From assembly GCA_958429225.1 (NCBI GenBank), contig CAUAJB010000036.1, positions 1 to 19,911 on the forward strand: a stretch of 19,911 nucleotides of DNA, in the 5' to 3' direction. The position numbers and the translations under genes are program-made. A model generated the notes under the pieces. The model did not search any database, was not told where the DNA came from, and saw only the letters and a list, made by a program, of their open reading frames with translations. Of the stretch, positions 1-7,202 are shown piece after piece; position 1 is the stretch's first letter, and each line of letters begins with the position of its first letter. The DNA comes from an uncultured Collinsella sp. (GTDB lineage: Bacteria; Actinomycetota; Coriobacteriia; Coriobacteriales; Coriobacteriaceae).

Positions 1-31
1 TGATCCGTTTTCCTCCGTCCCCAACGGATCA
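1..31. repeat. Short inverted repeat at window edge
   Basis: TGATCCGTT (1-9) and AACGGATCA (23-31) are perfect 9-bp complements around a 13-nt pyrimidine-rich loop. An A-rich stretch follows. It could be a terminator or structured spacer belonging to a gene outside the window; the sequence does not decide this. Confidence 0.5.
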
Positions 32-39
32 ATAAGAAA

Positions 40-75
40 AGAGGGGCTGTCCCGCGTTGGTGGGACAGCCCCTCT
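40..75 (-). terminator. Rho-independent terminator of the HtrA-type protease gene
   Basis: AGAGGGGCTGTCCC (40-53) pairs perfectly with GGGACAGCCCCTCT (62-75), a 14-bp stem with an 8-nt loop. Read on the minus strand, the stem is followed by TTTTCTT. It lies 27 bp past the protease stop codon, the expected place for its intrinsic terminator. Confidence 0.9.
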
Positions 76-101
76 GGCATCGGTATGAGCGAAACGGCTC
101 G

Positions 102-1562
102 CTAGTAGCCCTGGCCGTAGCCCTGACCCTGGCCCCGTTGGCCTAACAGCTCCTCCAGGTACTGGCGCAGCTGCTCGTCGGTAATACCGCCGTTGCCGGT
201 GTCGGTCGAACTGTCGTCCTGCTGCTGGTTCTGCAGCTCCTCGTCGGAGCCCAGCTCGACGGTGACCTTTTTCTCTTCCTTGCCGCGCATAAGCGTGATC
301 TCGACCTTCTCGCCCACCTCGTGGCTGCGCAGTGCGATGATCAGACCATCGGCGCTCGTGATTTCGTCGTCGCCCAGCTTGGTGATGACGTCGCCCTCTT
401 GGATGCCAGCCTTGGCGGCGGGACCGTCCTCGACGACGCTCGCCACATACGCGCCGCTATCGGTGCTCAGCTTGTTGGTGCGGGCGTTGAGCGCATTGAC
501 GCTCGAAAGCGTAGCGCCCATGTACGGATGCACCGGCGTCTTGCCGTCGATAATCTGGTCGGCAATGTTCTTGGCGTAGTTAACCGGAATGGCAAAGCCC
601 ACGCCCGAGCTGGAGCCCGAATAGCTCTCGATAAGCGAGTTAATACCCACGAGCTCGCCGTTGTCGTTGACGAGTGCGCCACCGGAGTTGCCCGGGTTGA
701 TGGCGGCATCGGTCTGGATCATGTTGGCGTAGATGGTGTTGCCGCTGGTAGAGCTCATGGCCGTGGAGCGATACAGCGCCGACACAATGCCCGTGGAGAC
801 AGACTGCTCGTTGCCGAACGGCGAGCCGATCGCCATGACCCACTCGCCCACGTTGAGCTTGGAGGAATCACCGATCTCGATCGGCGTGAGCTTGGAGGCG
901 TCGGCGTCCTTGAGCTTGATGACGGCCAGGTCGCTCGAGGCGTCGTTGCCCACGAACTCGGCCTCGTAGGTGGTGCCGTCGTCCATGGTAACCACGTACT
1001 GGTCATAGCCATCGACCACGTGGTTGTTGGTGAGGATGTGGCCCTCGGTATCGAGCACCACGCCCGAACCGACGCTGCCCGAGCTGTCCGACTCGTCGGC
1101 AGACTGCGAAAGCGAGCCATTCTGGCTACCGCTCGAAGTGGCGGTAATGGAAACGACGGAGGGCAGGGCCTTGGCAGAAACGGCCTCGGCCAACGTGGTG
1201 TCCTCGGAATCAATCGTAATCTTTTGCGTCGATGAGCCCGAAGCGCCCGCCGTCACGGCGTTCTTGCCGCCGCCAATGTTGAGCGTGCCGCTCATGATAA
1301 GCGCGATGACCAGCAGGGCTCCGCAGGCACAGCCGGCAAGCGCCGTAATAAAGATCGGCAGCTTTTTGGTCTTGGTCTTGACCACCGTGTGCTTGTTCAC
1401 GACCTGCTGGCCACCCAGCGGCTTGCCGGTCTGCGTGTCGTAGGCCTGCACGTAGGGAATGTTACTGCCGGCAGGCGTCGACTCCACCTGCACACGCGGC
1501 TGCTGCTGGGTCTCGCCGGCGTTGCCCGCATCCTGGGGACGCTGGGAATCGTACTCGCTCAT
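102..1562 (-). CDS. htrA: Membrane-anchored HtrA/DegP-type serine protease with PDZ domain
   Basis: A 486-residue trypsin-like protease that probably degrades or senses misfolded proteins at the outer face of the membrane. The N-terminus is hydrophilic and Gln/Pro-rich, followed by Lys-rich KTKTKK and one membrane segment at about residues 68-91 (LPIFITALAG...). The catalytic triad is visible: His in TNNHVV (about 181), Asp in SSDLAVIK (about 211) and Ser in NPGNSGG (about 293). One PDZ domain follows at about 350-445 (AAKAGIQEGDVITKLG). The tail is Gly/Gln/Tyr-rich (GQGQGYGQGY). I chose the start at MSEYDSQ because AAAGGA lies 8-9 nt upstream; a longer frame starting inside a hairpin loop at 1601 has no such site. 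The gene appears monocistronic, with a terminator just after it. Confidence 0.93.
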   Translation of the reverse strand: MSEYDSQRPQDAGNAGETQQQPRVQVESTPAGSNIPYVQAYDTQTGKPLGGQQVVNKHTVVKTKTKKLPIFITALAGCACGALLVIALIMSGTLNIGGGKNAVTAGASGSSTQKITIDSEDTTLAEAVSAKALPSVVSITATSSGSQNGSLSQSADESDSSGSVGSGVVLDTEGHILTNNHVVDGYDQYVVTMDDGTTYEAEFVGNDASSDLAVIKLKDADASKLTPIEIGDSSKLNVGEWVMAIGSPFGNEQSVSTGIVSALYRSTAMSSTSGNTIYANMIQTDAAINPGNSGGALVNDNGELVGINSLIESYSGSSSGVGFAIPVNYAKNIADQIIDGKTPVHPYMGATLSSVNALNARTNKLSTDSGAYVASVVEDGPAAKAGIQEGDVITKLGDDEITSADGLIIALRSHEVGEKVEITLMRGKEEKKVTVELGSDEELQNQQQDDSSTDTGNGGITDEQLRQYLEELLGQRGQGQGYGQGY

Positions 1563-1591
1563 GGCTGCGATCCTTTCGTCAAATAACCAAA

Positions 1592-1615
1592 GGCCCGCCA
1601 AACATGTGGCGGGCC
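1592..1615 (-). other. Leader hairpin upstream of the HtrA-type gene
   Basis: GGCCCGCCA (1592-1600) pairs perfectly with TGGCGGGCC (1607-1615) around a 6-nt loop. On the minus strand the hairpin is followed by TTTGGTTATTT and then the protease ribosome-binding site. It may be a weak terminator from upstream or an attenuator in the protease leader; the sequence alone does not separate these. Confidence 0.6.
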
Positions 1616-1733
1616 ATCATTGTTCACGTTGAGTTGTACCCCAATATGCGGGCGCAAGTGTATGAGAACGCAATCTTTTAGGAAGGCTTAAGTTCTGCCG
1701 CAGACCCGAAAGGAATCCGTGCCTGCGTCAAAA

Positions 1734-1766
1734 CCACCACAAAAGTGCCTGTCCCCTTTGTGGTGG
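1734..1766 (-). terminator. Probable terminator of the glnA-glnR unit
   Basis: CCACCACAAA (1734-1743) pairs perfectly with TTTGTGGTGG (1757-1766), a 10-bp stem with a 13-nt loop. On the minus strand TTTTGA follows. It begins 4 nt past the glnR stop codon. Confidence 0.75.
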
Positions 1767-1770
1767 AAAT

Positions 1771-2433
1771 CTAGTCCTTAAACAGATAGCCCACGCCGCG
1801 GACGGTGGTGATGTGCGCCGCGATCTGCGGACCCACCTTGGAGCGGATGCGTCGAATGTGCACGTCGACGGTGCGCGTGCCGCCGCAGTACTCAAAGCCC
1901 CATACGCGGTGCAGCAGCACCTCGCGGCTGTAGGCGCGGTTGGGGTGCGTCGCCAAAAAGCTCAGCAGCGAGTACTCCATCAGCGTCAGGTCGATGGGCT
2001 CGTTATCGAGCGTCACCTGGTAGGTGGCCAAGTTGATCTCGAGGTTATCGATGTTGAGTACATCGTCGGCGGCGACGGTCTCCTCCTCGCCCATCAGGCG
2101 CTGCGCACGAGCCTTAAGCTCGTTGGGCGTCGCCGTGGGGCATACAAAGTCGGCATGCGCGTGATTGGGCAGGCGCAGGGTGCCGAGCGCCTCGTCGTCA
2201 ACGATCACCAGCATGGGGACGCCGCCGCGGTCGTCGAGCCACTTGGCAATCTGATCGATGCGGTCGCTGCGGATGCCGTCGGAGTCGAGAATCAGCAGGT
2301 CAAAGTCGTGCGCCGCAGTCGGCGAATCGGGGGTTGCCAGGCTCACCTCGACACCCAGGGTGGTCGTCAAGCTGCAGGCAAACTCGTGGAAGCGCGTCGT
2401 ACGCGCCATGAACAGGGCACTCTTTTCGGACAT
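1771..2433 (-). CDS. glnR: GlnR-like atypical OmpR-family nitrogen regulator
   Basis: A 220-residue DNA-binding response regulator. The N-terminal receiver-like half lacks the usual acidic pair of a phosphorylation pocket (no IVDDE-type motif near the start) but keeps Asp50 in LLILDSDG at the phospho-acceptor position. The C-terminal winged helix (about 125-218) contains DLTLMEYSLLSFLATHPNRA, RVWGFEYCGGTRTVDVHIRR and TTVRGVGYLF, very close to actinobacterial GlnR. GlnR proteins are orphan regulators of nitrogen assimilation that act without a dedicated kinase. The start at 2433 has GGAGG 7 nt upstream. The gene lies 50 bp downstream of glnA on the same strand, so it is probably cotranscribed with, and may control, glutamine synthetase. 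A general OmpR-family regulator is the alternative. Confidence 0.8.
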   Translation of the reverse strand: MSEKSALFMARTTRFHEFACSLTTTLGVEVSLATPDSPTAAHDFDLLILDSDGIRSDRIDQIAKWLDDRGGVPMLVIVDDEALGTLRLPNHAHADFVCPTATPNELKARAQRLMGEEETVAADDVLNIDNLEINLATYQVTLDNEPIDLTLMEYSLLSFLATHPNRAYSREVLLHRVWGFEYCGGTRTVDVHIRRIRSKVGPQIAAHITTVRGVGYLFKD

Positions 2434-2483
2434 ATCGGCCTCCAAAGAAATGAGCTCAATCGTACTGGAACAAGCCAGCGCGA

Positions 2484-3821
2484 TTAGGAGTTCGCCAGGT
2501 AGTGTTTGATCTCCCACTCGGTGATCGTAGACTCAAACTTATGCCACTCGTCGCGCTTCTTTTTGAGGAAGAAGCTGTGGATGTGCTCGCCGAGGGCATC
2601 CTTCATAAACTGCGAGTCCTCAAACACGTCGAGCGCCTCTTTGAGCGAGCGCGGCAGCGGCGTGTAGCCGGCCTCGACCATCTGACGGTCGGTGAGCTTG
2701 AGCGTCTCGGCCGTTGCCTCGGGCGGGAGTTCCAGCTTGCGCTCGATGCCGTCCAGACCAGCCGCCAGCGTGACGGCGTTGACCAGATACGGGTTGGCCA
2801 TGGGATCGGGACTGCGCAGCTCGATGCGCGTGGACAGCTGCTTGCCGGGCTTGTAGACCGGGATGCGGACCATACTCGCGCGGTTGCGCAAGCCCCACGT
2901 GGCGTACTGCGGCACGGAGTCGCCACCCGTGGTGATGCGCTTGTACGAGTTGACCGTGGGGTTGGTGATGGCGCTGATCTCGCGCGCGTGCGCCAGAATG
3001 CCGGCCATGTAGTGCTTGGCGACGTCGGAGAGATGGTACTTCTCGTCGTCCTCTCCCCAAAAGACGTTGTTGCCGTCGTGGTCGAACAGCGACTGGCACA
3101 GGAACATAGCGCTGCCATCCTCGCCCGCCAGCGGCTTGGGCATAAAGGAGGCGTGGCAACCGCTCTCGTAGGCCTGCTGTTTAATGATGAGTTTGGCCGT
3201 GGTGATGGCGTCAGACATGCTCAGGGCCTCGGCGTGGCGCAGGCTCATGCCGTGCTGCGAGCGACCGGCGGCGTGGAAGGTGTACTCCACCGGCACGGAC
3301 ATCTTCTCGAGCGTGAGGACCGTGTTGCGGCGCAGGTCGCGAGCGGCATCGCTCACCGAAAGATCGAAGTAGCCCACGTTGTCGAGCGGCTCGGGGGTGT
3401 GCTCGTCGGGGAAGTAGTAATACTCCAGCTCGGCACCCACGTTGAGCAGATAGCCAGCTTTCTCGGCCTTGCGGAACATGCGGCGCAGGGCATCGCGCGG
3501 ATCGCCGGCAAACGGCTTGCGGTCGGGGGTGCACACGTCGCAGAACACGCGGGCGACGCCGTTGTGGCTCGGGCGCCACGGCAGGATCTGGAAGGTCGAA
3601 GCATCGGGGAACGCCAGCATGTCGGCTTCCTCGGGCGTAGCAAAGCCCTCGATGGCGGAGCCGTCAAAGCCAATACCCTCCTCAAAAGCGACCTCGAGGT
3701 CCTCGGGGCTAATGGCAAAGTTCTTGAGGCGGCCGAGAATGTCGACAAACCACAGACGCACAAAGCGGATGTCACGCTGCTCTACGGAGCGGAGTACGTA
3801 ATCGATGTTCTGCTGGTTCAT
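2484..3821 (-). CDS. glnA: Type I glutamine synthetase
   Basis: A 445-residue ATP-dependent glutamate-ammonia ligase, the entry point for ammonium in the cytoplasm. Recognisable family blocks are an N-terminal beta-grasp region with FVDILGRLKNFAI, the GIGFDGSAIEGFA loop, the metal-binding GAELEYYYFPDE, NSYKRITTGGDSVP, and WGLRNRASMVRIP followed by RIELRSPDPMANPYL. The C-terminus ends in ITEWEIKHYL, typical of the shorter GSI-alpha type. I do not see the NLYDLPPEE-type adenylylation loop of the enterobacterial form, so control is more likely transcriptional or by feedback. The substrate-loop wording (ITTGGDSVP rather than the common LVPGYEAP) is somewhat divergent. GGGGAG precedes the ATG by a few bases. 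glnR follows in the same direction. Confidence 0.93.
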   Translation of the reverse strand: MNQQNIDYVLRSVEQRDIRFVRLWFVDILGRLKNFAISPEDLEVAFEEGIGFDGSAIEGFATPEEADMLAFPDASTFQILPWRPSHNGVARVFCDVCTPDRKPFAGDPRDALRRMFRKAEKAGYLLNVGAELEYYYFPDEHTPEPLDNVGYFDLSVSDAARDLRRNTVLTLEKMSVPVEYTFHAAGRSQHGMSLRHAEALSMSDAITTAKLIIKQQAYESGCHASFMPKPLAGEDGSAMFLCQSLFDHDGNNVFWGEDDEKYHLSDVAKHYMAGILAHAREISAITNPTVNSYKRITTGGDSVPQYATWGLRNRASMVRIPVYKPGKQLSTRIELRSPDPMANPYLVNAVTLAAGLDGIERKLELPPEATAETLKLTDRQMVEAGYTPLPRSLKEALDVFEDSQFMKDALGEHIHSFFLKKKRDEWHKFESTITEWEIKHYLANS

Positions 3822-3860
3822 GTCGCTCCCCTTTCTTTCGGGCGGGTTTCGACTGGTCTA

Positions 3861-3881
3861 TATCGCAGATACTATCGCAGA
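3861..3881 (-). promoter_or_regulatory. Tandem 9-bp repeat in the glnA promoter region
   Basis: TATCGCAGA occurs at 3861-3869 and again at 3873-3881, a 12-bp spacing, in the 134-bp gap upstream of glnA. On the minus strand the spacer gives TAGTAT, which could serve as a -10 box. The repeat may be a regulator site, for example for the neighbouring GlnR-like protein. This is inference. Confidence 0.35.
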
Positions 3882-3955
3882 AAAATGTTTCCGCAGGGTT
3901 AAAGCGTATCAAGCGCTCAAAAAACGTGCGCGAACAGGCAGTTGCGAACGAGCGG

Positions 3956-4978
3956 TTAGCGCGAGGTTGAGGCGCGGTGTTCGATGTGGCCGGGGACCTC
4001 GATACGCTTGGGGGCGAGCTTTGCGGCCTCGCCCACCGTGGTGGTGACGACGTCGATGCGCTCGAACAGGCGCTCGACCACGCGCTCGGCGATGGTAAGG
4101 GTGTCTTGCGCGGCCGTGGTCACGCCGCCAAAGAGCACGTGATTCCAGGGATAGTCGTCAAACGTTGCGATCTTGAGACCCGCCGGCAGCGAGGGACCAA
4201 GCTGCGCCAGCGCCTCGGTCAGACGCAGGAAAACCAGGCCGTTGACGGCAATGAGGCCGAGCTTTTTGCCTGCATAGCCGCGGATGGTCTCGTCCAAGCG
4301 ACCGACGCCCGTGGCGCCACCGTCGGCCAGGGTGACGACCTCGCCCGCAAGGCCGCGGCGCGAAAGCTCGTCGGCAAAGGCCTCGGCGCGCTCTCGACGC
4401 ACGGGGCTGTCGTCGCTTGCCTCGGTGAGCAGGCACAGACGCTCGCTGCCCGCAGCTGCCAAGGCGTCTACCAAGCCGGCGACCAGCTCACGGTTGTTAG
4501 ATGTCACCAGGTCAACACCGCCGTCGGCAACGTCGCGGTCGAGCAGCACGACGGGCAGACGTCCCGCTGCCGCGGCGATCGCCTCGTCATTGCCTCCGCA
4601 GGTGTTGACGACCAGGCCGTCCACGCCGGCATCGATAAGTCTGGTGAGCGACTCCGCTTCCTTAGCGGGGTCGTTGCCGCTAATGGCCGTCATGAGCGAG
4701 CAGCCGCGCGCCGCGGCGCTGGCGGAAAGGCCCTCGAGCATGGCGCTCGAGAACGGGTTGGCGATGTCAGCCAGAATCACACCGATGAGGTTCGTACGCG
4801 AGCTGCGCAGATTGCGCGCGGCGGCACGTGGGCGATAGCCGGTGCGCTCGATAACTGCCGCGATGCGAGCGCGGGTCTCCTCGGTCATTTGCCCGGGACG
4901 GTTGTTGAGATAGCGCGAGACCGTGGCCGGGCTCACACCCGCCTCGGCGGCAATGTCCTTGATTCTCATCTGCGCCAT
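3956..4978 (-). CDS. LacI-family repressor, KdgR-like, divergent from kdgK
   Basis: A 340-residue LacI/GalR regulator. The N-terminal helix-turn-helix and hinge helix read IKDIAAEAGVSPATVSRYLN and YRPRAAARNLRSSRTN. The periplasmic-binding-protein-like ligand domain starts at LIGVILADIANPFSS and includes GLVVNTCGGND, LPVVLLDRD and FDDYPW, resembling KdgR-type repressors of ketodeoxygluconate genes. I prefer the start MAQMRIKD at 4978 because it places the HTH at the usual N-terminal position and has GGGGTG a few bases upstream; a start at 5026 would add 16 non-homologous residues. It is divergent from kdgK across a 235-bp spacer holding a palindromic LacI-type operator. It probably binds that operator and senses a keto-deoxy sugar acid. 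The ligand is inferred from context. Confidence 0.85.
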   Translation of the reverse strand: MAQMRIKDIAAEAGVSPATVSRYLNNRPGQMTEETRARIAAVIERTGYRPRAAARNLRSSRTNLIGVILADIANPFSSAMLEGLSASAAARGCSLMTAISGNDPAKEAESLTRLIDAGVDGLVVNTCGGNDEAIAAAAGRLPVVLLDRDVADGGVDLVTSNNRELVAGLVDALAAAGSERLCLLTEASDDSPVRRERAEAFADELSRRGLAGEVVTLADGGATGVGRLDETIRGYAGKKLGLIAVNGLVFLRLTEALAQLGPSLPAGLKIATFDDYPWNHVLFGGVTTAAQDTLTIAERVVERLFERIDVVTTTVGEAAKLAPKRIEVPGHIEHRASTSR

Positions 4979-5042
4979 GGCGCACCCCGTTTCCCAATTG
5001 TCAGCAGTCTGAGCCATTTTAGGCATTTTTTTAAAAATCTCG

Positions 5043-5070
5043 CTTGCAAAACGCTGTAGGTGAGTATACT
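5043..5070 (+). promoter_or_regulatory. Predicted kdgK promoter
   Basis: CTTGCA or TTGCAA at 5043-5049 is a candidate -35 box, with TATACT at 5065-5070 as the -10 box (15-16 bp spacing). The same TATACT box, at nearly the same distance from the same operator, recurs before the membrane-protein gene at 8445. Confidence 0.6.
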
Positions 5071-5080
5071 ACAACTCGAA

Positions 5081-5109
5081 ACGAAACCGATTTCGTAAAC
5101 CGATTTCGG
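5081..5109. promoter_or_regulatory. LacI-type operator with a second half-overlapping copy
   Basis: ACGAAACCGATTTCGT (5081-5096) is a palindrome with one central mismatch, immediately followed by a partial copy, AAACCGATTTCGG (5097-5109). It begins 10 bp after the -10 box, around the likely transcription start, where a bound repressor would block transcription. The central CG and AAA/TTT arms are typical of LacI-family sites. The adjacent LacI-family gene is the natural candidate regulator, possibly also autoregulating. Confidence 0.75.
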
Positions 5110-5112
5110 CAA

Positions 5113-5170
5113 GCGTTGGCGCGGAGGTGCAAAGATGTACCCTACCGTCTTGGCACCTCCGCGCCAACGC
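5113..5170 (+). ncRNA. Conserved 58-nt leader hairpin, copy 1 (unrecognised family)
   Basis: An 18-bp perfect stem (5113-5130 with 5153-5170, beginning GCGTTGGCGCGG) encloses a 22-nt loop. The loop carries AAGATG and CGTCTT, which can pair and leave TACCCTAC at the tip. A second copy at 8479-8536 has the same 18/22/18 geometry, 18 of 22 loop positions identical, and a stem with compensatory changes. It lies in the predicted 5' untranslated region of kdgK directly after the LacI-type operator. The function is unknown. Confidence 0.75.
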
Positions 5171-5213
5171 CATATCAAAGGTGTACGCACGAGCAAGAAG
5201 GAGCTGCGCGACC

Positions 5214-6248
5214 ATGGGTAAAACGGTTCTTACCTTCGGCGAAATCATGATGAGGCTCTCGCCCAAAGATCATCTGCGCATTGAGCAGGCAACCGAGTTT
5301 GACGTCCGCTACGGTGGCGCCGAGGCCAACACCGCTCTTTCCCTGGCCTACCAAGGCGACAAGGCCGCTTACGTATCCGTTGTCCCGGCCAACCGCCTAG
5401 GCGAGTGCGCGCTGCGCTCGCTGAAGGCCTACGGCGTCGACACAACGCGCGTCGTGCGTCAGGGCGACCGTCTTGGCTCCTATGTGTTTGAGGTCGGCGC
5501 CTCGCAGCGCGGCAACGGCTGCGTCTACGACCGCAAGTTCTCTGCCATCAACATGGCCAAACGCGACGTCTTTGACTGGGACGAGATCCTCAAGGGCATC
5601 GATGTCTTCTATTTCTCCGGCGTGACCCCCGCCGTCTCCGATGAGATGGCCGCCGCCTGCAAGGAGGCACTCGCCGCCTGCCGCGCCAAGGGCATCACCA
5701 CCGTGTGCGACGTGAACTATCGCGGCAAGATGTGGTCGCCCGAGAAGTCGCAGGCCACCATGAAGGAACTCCTGCCGCTCGTCGACATCTGCATCGCCAA
5801 CGACGAGGATGCGCCCGCCGGCCTCGGCATGACCTGCGTCTCTGGTTCCCTTGCCCATGGCATCGAGGAGCGCGACACCTACGTCGAGATGGCCCGTCAG
5901 ATCTGCGCCGAGTACGGCTGTAAGAAGGTCGCTTCGGTCGTCCGCAACATCTCCTGCGTCGAACGCTCCATCTGGATGGGCATGCTCTATGACGCCGAGA
6001 GCGACGCGCACTGGTTCTCCCCTGCCCACGACGTGCACGTGCTCGAGGGCGTTGCCGCCGGCGACGCTTTCAACGCCGGCCTCGTCCATGCCCTCATCAA
6101 CGACTTTGACCCGCAGGACGCCGTCAACTACGCGATTGCGGCCTCGATCCTCAAGCTCACCATCAAGGGCGATTCCAACTTGGTGACCGCCGACGAGATC
6201 GCCGCTGTGGCCAACGCCGTCGACGGTGGCACCCGCGTCGCCCGTTAA
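5214..6248 (+). CDS. kdgK: 2-keto-3-deoxygluconate kinase (PfkB family)
   Basis: A 344-residue ribokinase/PfkB sugar kinase that phosphorylates 2-keto-3-deoxygluconate to KDPG with ATP. Family marks are GEIMMRLSP at the N-terminus, the substrate-binding GGAEANTALSLA block, a central CDVNYRGKMW segment typical of KDG kinases, and the C-terminal catalytic block GVAAGDAFNAGLVHAL, in which the usual GAGD reads AAGD but the catalytic Asp is kept. I start at MGKTVLTFGE (5214), with AAGGAG 10-11 nt upstream. An upstream in-frame ATG at 5127 would run through the leader hairpin and adds unrelated sequence. KDPG aldolase follows after a structured 253-bp spacer, and the repressor is divergent. It probably acts on KDG made by the DhuI/DhuD operon further along. 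Confidence 0.9.
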   Translation: MGKTVLTFGEIMMRLSPKDHLRIEQATEFDVRYGGAEANTALSLAYQGDKAAYVSVVPANRLGECALRSLKAYGVDTTRVVRQGDRLGSYVFEVGASQRGNGCVYDRKFSAINMAKRDVFDWDEILKGIDVFYFSGVTPAVSDEMAAACKEALAACRAKGITTVCDVNYRGKMWSPEKSQATMKELLPLVDICIANDEDAPAGLGMTCVSGSLAHGIEERDTYVEMARQICAEYGCKKVASVVRNISCVERSIWMGMLYDAESDAHWFSPAHDVHVLEGVAAGDAFNAGLVHALINDFDPQDAVNYAIAASILKLTIKGDSNLVTADEIAAVANAVDGGTRVAR

Positions 6249-6319
6249 TTCGTTCCCCATTCCGCGGACTGCAGTTTTCCATACCCATACCTCTGCAGCC
6301 CGCTCCCCGATTCCTCCGA

Positions 6320-6451
6320 CCGGGCAAACCACCAGTCCCATTCCGGTTTTGCCTGGCATTCCCTACATGACTGGTCGAGCAGCCGGTTTTGGAATTGCTT
6401 GAACCCCAAGCAGTGCCTCCGATAACCAATCCAAAATCGGCTCCCGACCAG
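6320..6451 (+). promoter_or_regulatory. Structured RNA element A in the kdgA leader (riboswitch-like, unrecognised)
   Basis: Visible helices are P1 (6320-6330 with 6345-6356, one bulge), with a 14-nt loop ending AGTCCCATTCC; P2 CTGGTCG/CGACCAG (6371-6377/6445-6451); P3, 13 bp (6381-6393/6430-6442); and P4 TGCTTG/CAAGCA (6396-6401/6407-6412). P4 leads into a conserved CAGTGCCTCCGATAACC (6411-6427). The P1 loop CCAGTC (6332-6337) can pair with GACTGG (6369-6374) as a pseudoknot that competes with P2. Element B at 8558-8682 shares all of these parts. It sits between kdgK and kdgA, ending 50 nt before the kdgA start. Confidence 0.75.
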
Positions 6452-6501
6452 CACATTTGGCAATCACGCGCCCATGCGCGCCTCACATCGAAAGGAACAT
6501 C

Positions 6502-7143
6502 ATGTTCGATCAGTTCTACACCACGCTTGAGTCCCTGGGCATCGTGCCGGTCGTCGTACTCGACAAGGTCGAGGACGCCGCACCGCTCGCCCACGCCCTT
6601 ATGGCAGCTGGCATGAAGTCCGCCGAGGTCACCTTCCGCACCGCCTGCGCCGCCGAGTGCATCGCCGCTATGGCCGAGGCCGAGCCCGAAATGTGCGTTG
6701 GCGCCGGCACTGTCCTGACCGTCGAGCAGGTTGAGCAGGCCCGCGCAGCCGGCGCCAAGTTCATCGTCTCCCCGGGTTACAACGAGGACGTCGTGAAGCA
6801 CTGCATCGACATCGACCTGCCCGTCCTTCCCGGCACCGTGACCCCCTCCGAGGTCACCGCAGCCGAGAACCTGGGCCTCAAGGTCACCAAGTTCTTCCCC
6901 GCGTCCCAGTATGGCGGCCTGAACACCATCAAGGCCCTCGCCGCTCCGTTTGTCGGTCACCGCTTTATGCCCACCGGCGGCGTGAGCACCGCCAACGTCG
7001 AGGAGTACCTGAGCTCCTCCGCCATCATCGCCTGCGGTGGCACCTGGATGGTTAAGCCGACCCTGTTTGCCGACGGCGACTTCTCCAAGGTCGAGCAGAT
7101 TGCCCGCGAGGCCATGGACGTCGTCAAAAAGGTCCGCAGCTAG
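6502..7143 (+). CDS. kdgA: 2-dehydro-3-deoxy-phosphogluconate (KDPG) aldolase
   Basis: A 213-residue class I aldolase of the KDPG/KHG family that cleaves KDPG to pyruvate and glyceraldehyde-3-phosphate. Visible active-site parts are Glu42 in AEVTFRT, GAGTVLT (68-74), the conserved FIVSPGYNEDVVKHC segment, LPVLPGTVTPSE, and the Schiff-base Lys130 in KVTKFFPAS. The phosphate-binding end is FMPTGGVSTANVEEYL. Length is normal for the family. The start at MFDQFY (6502) has AAAGGA about 6 nt upstream; an earlier in-frame ATG at 6457 lies just after the structured leader and lacks homology. It is the last gene of the kdgK-kdgA unit and is followed by a strong terminator. Confidence 0.93.
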   Translation: MFDQFYTTLESLGIVPVVVLDKVEDAAPLAHALMAAGMKSAEVTFRTACAAECIAAMAEAEPEMCVGAGTVLTVEQVEQARAAGAKFIVSPGYNEDVVKHCIDIDLPVLPGTVTPSEVTAAENLGLKVTKFFPASQYGGLNTIKALAAPFVGHRFMPTGGVSTANVEEYLSSSAIIACGGTWMVKPTLFADGDFSKVEQIAREAMDVVKKVRS

Positions 7144-7161
7144 GTTTAGCTCTCTATCGTG

Positions 7162-7198
7162 AAAGGGGGCGTGCCCTAGACCTCGCCCCCTTTCTTTT
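7162..7198 (+). terminator. Rho-independent terminator after kdgA
   Basis: AAAGGGGGCG (7162-7171) pairs perfectly with CGCCCCCTTT (7184-7193) and is followed by CTTTT. It lies 18 nt past the kdgA stop. Confidence 0.92.
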
Positions 7199-7202
7199 AA
7201 AA

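Noticed and set aside
5127..5213. N-terminal extension of kdgK from an ATG at 5127
   Set aside because: It runs through the conserved leader hairpin, has no ribosome-binding site and encodes no family-like sequence. ATG 5214 has AAGGAG and starts the PfkB fold.
6320..6451. T-box leader or a classical riboswitch
   Set aside because: No T-box sequence, no specifier-loop layout, and none of the conserved cores of the common riboswitch classes that I can recognise. Kept as an unrecognised element.
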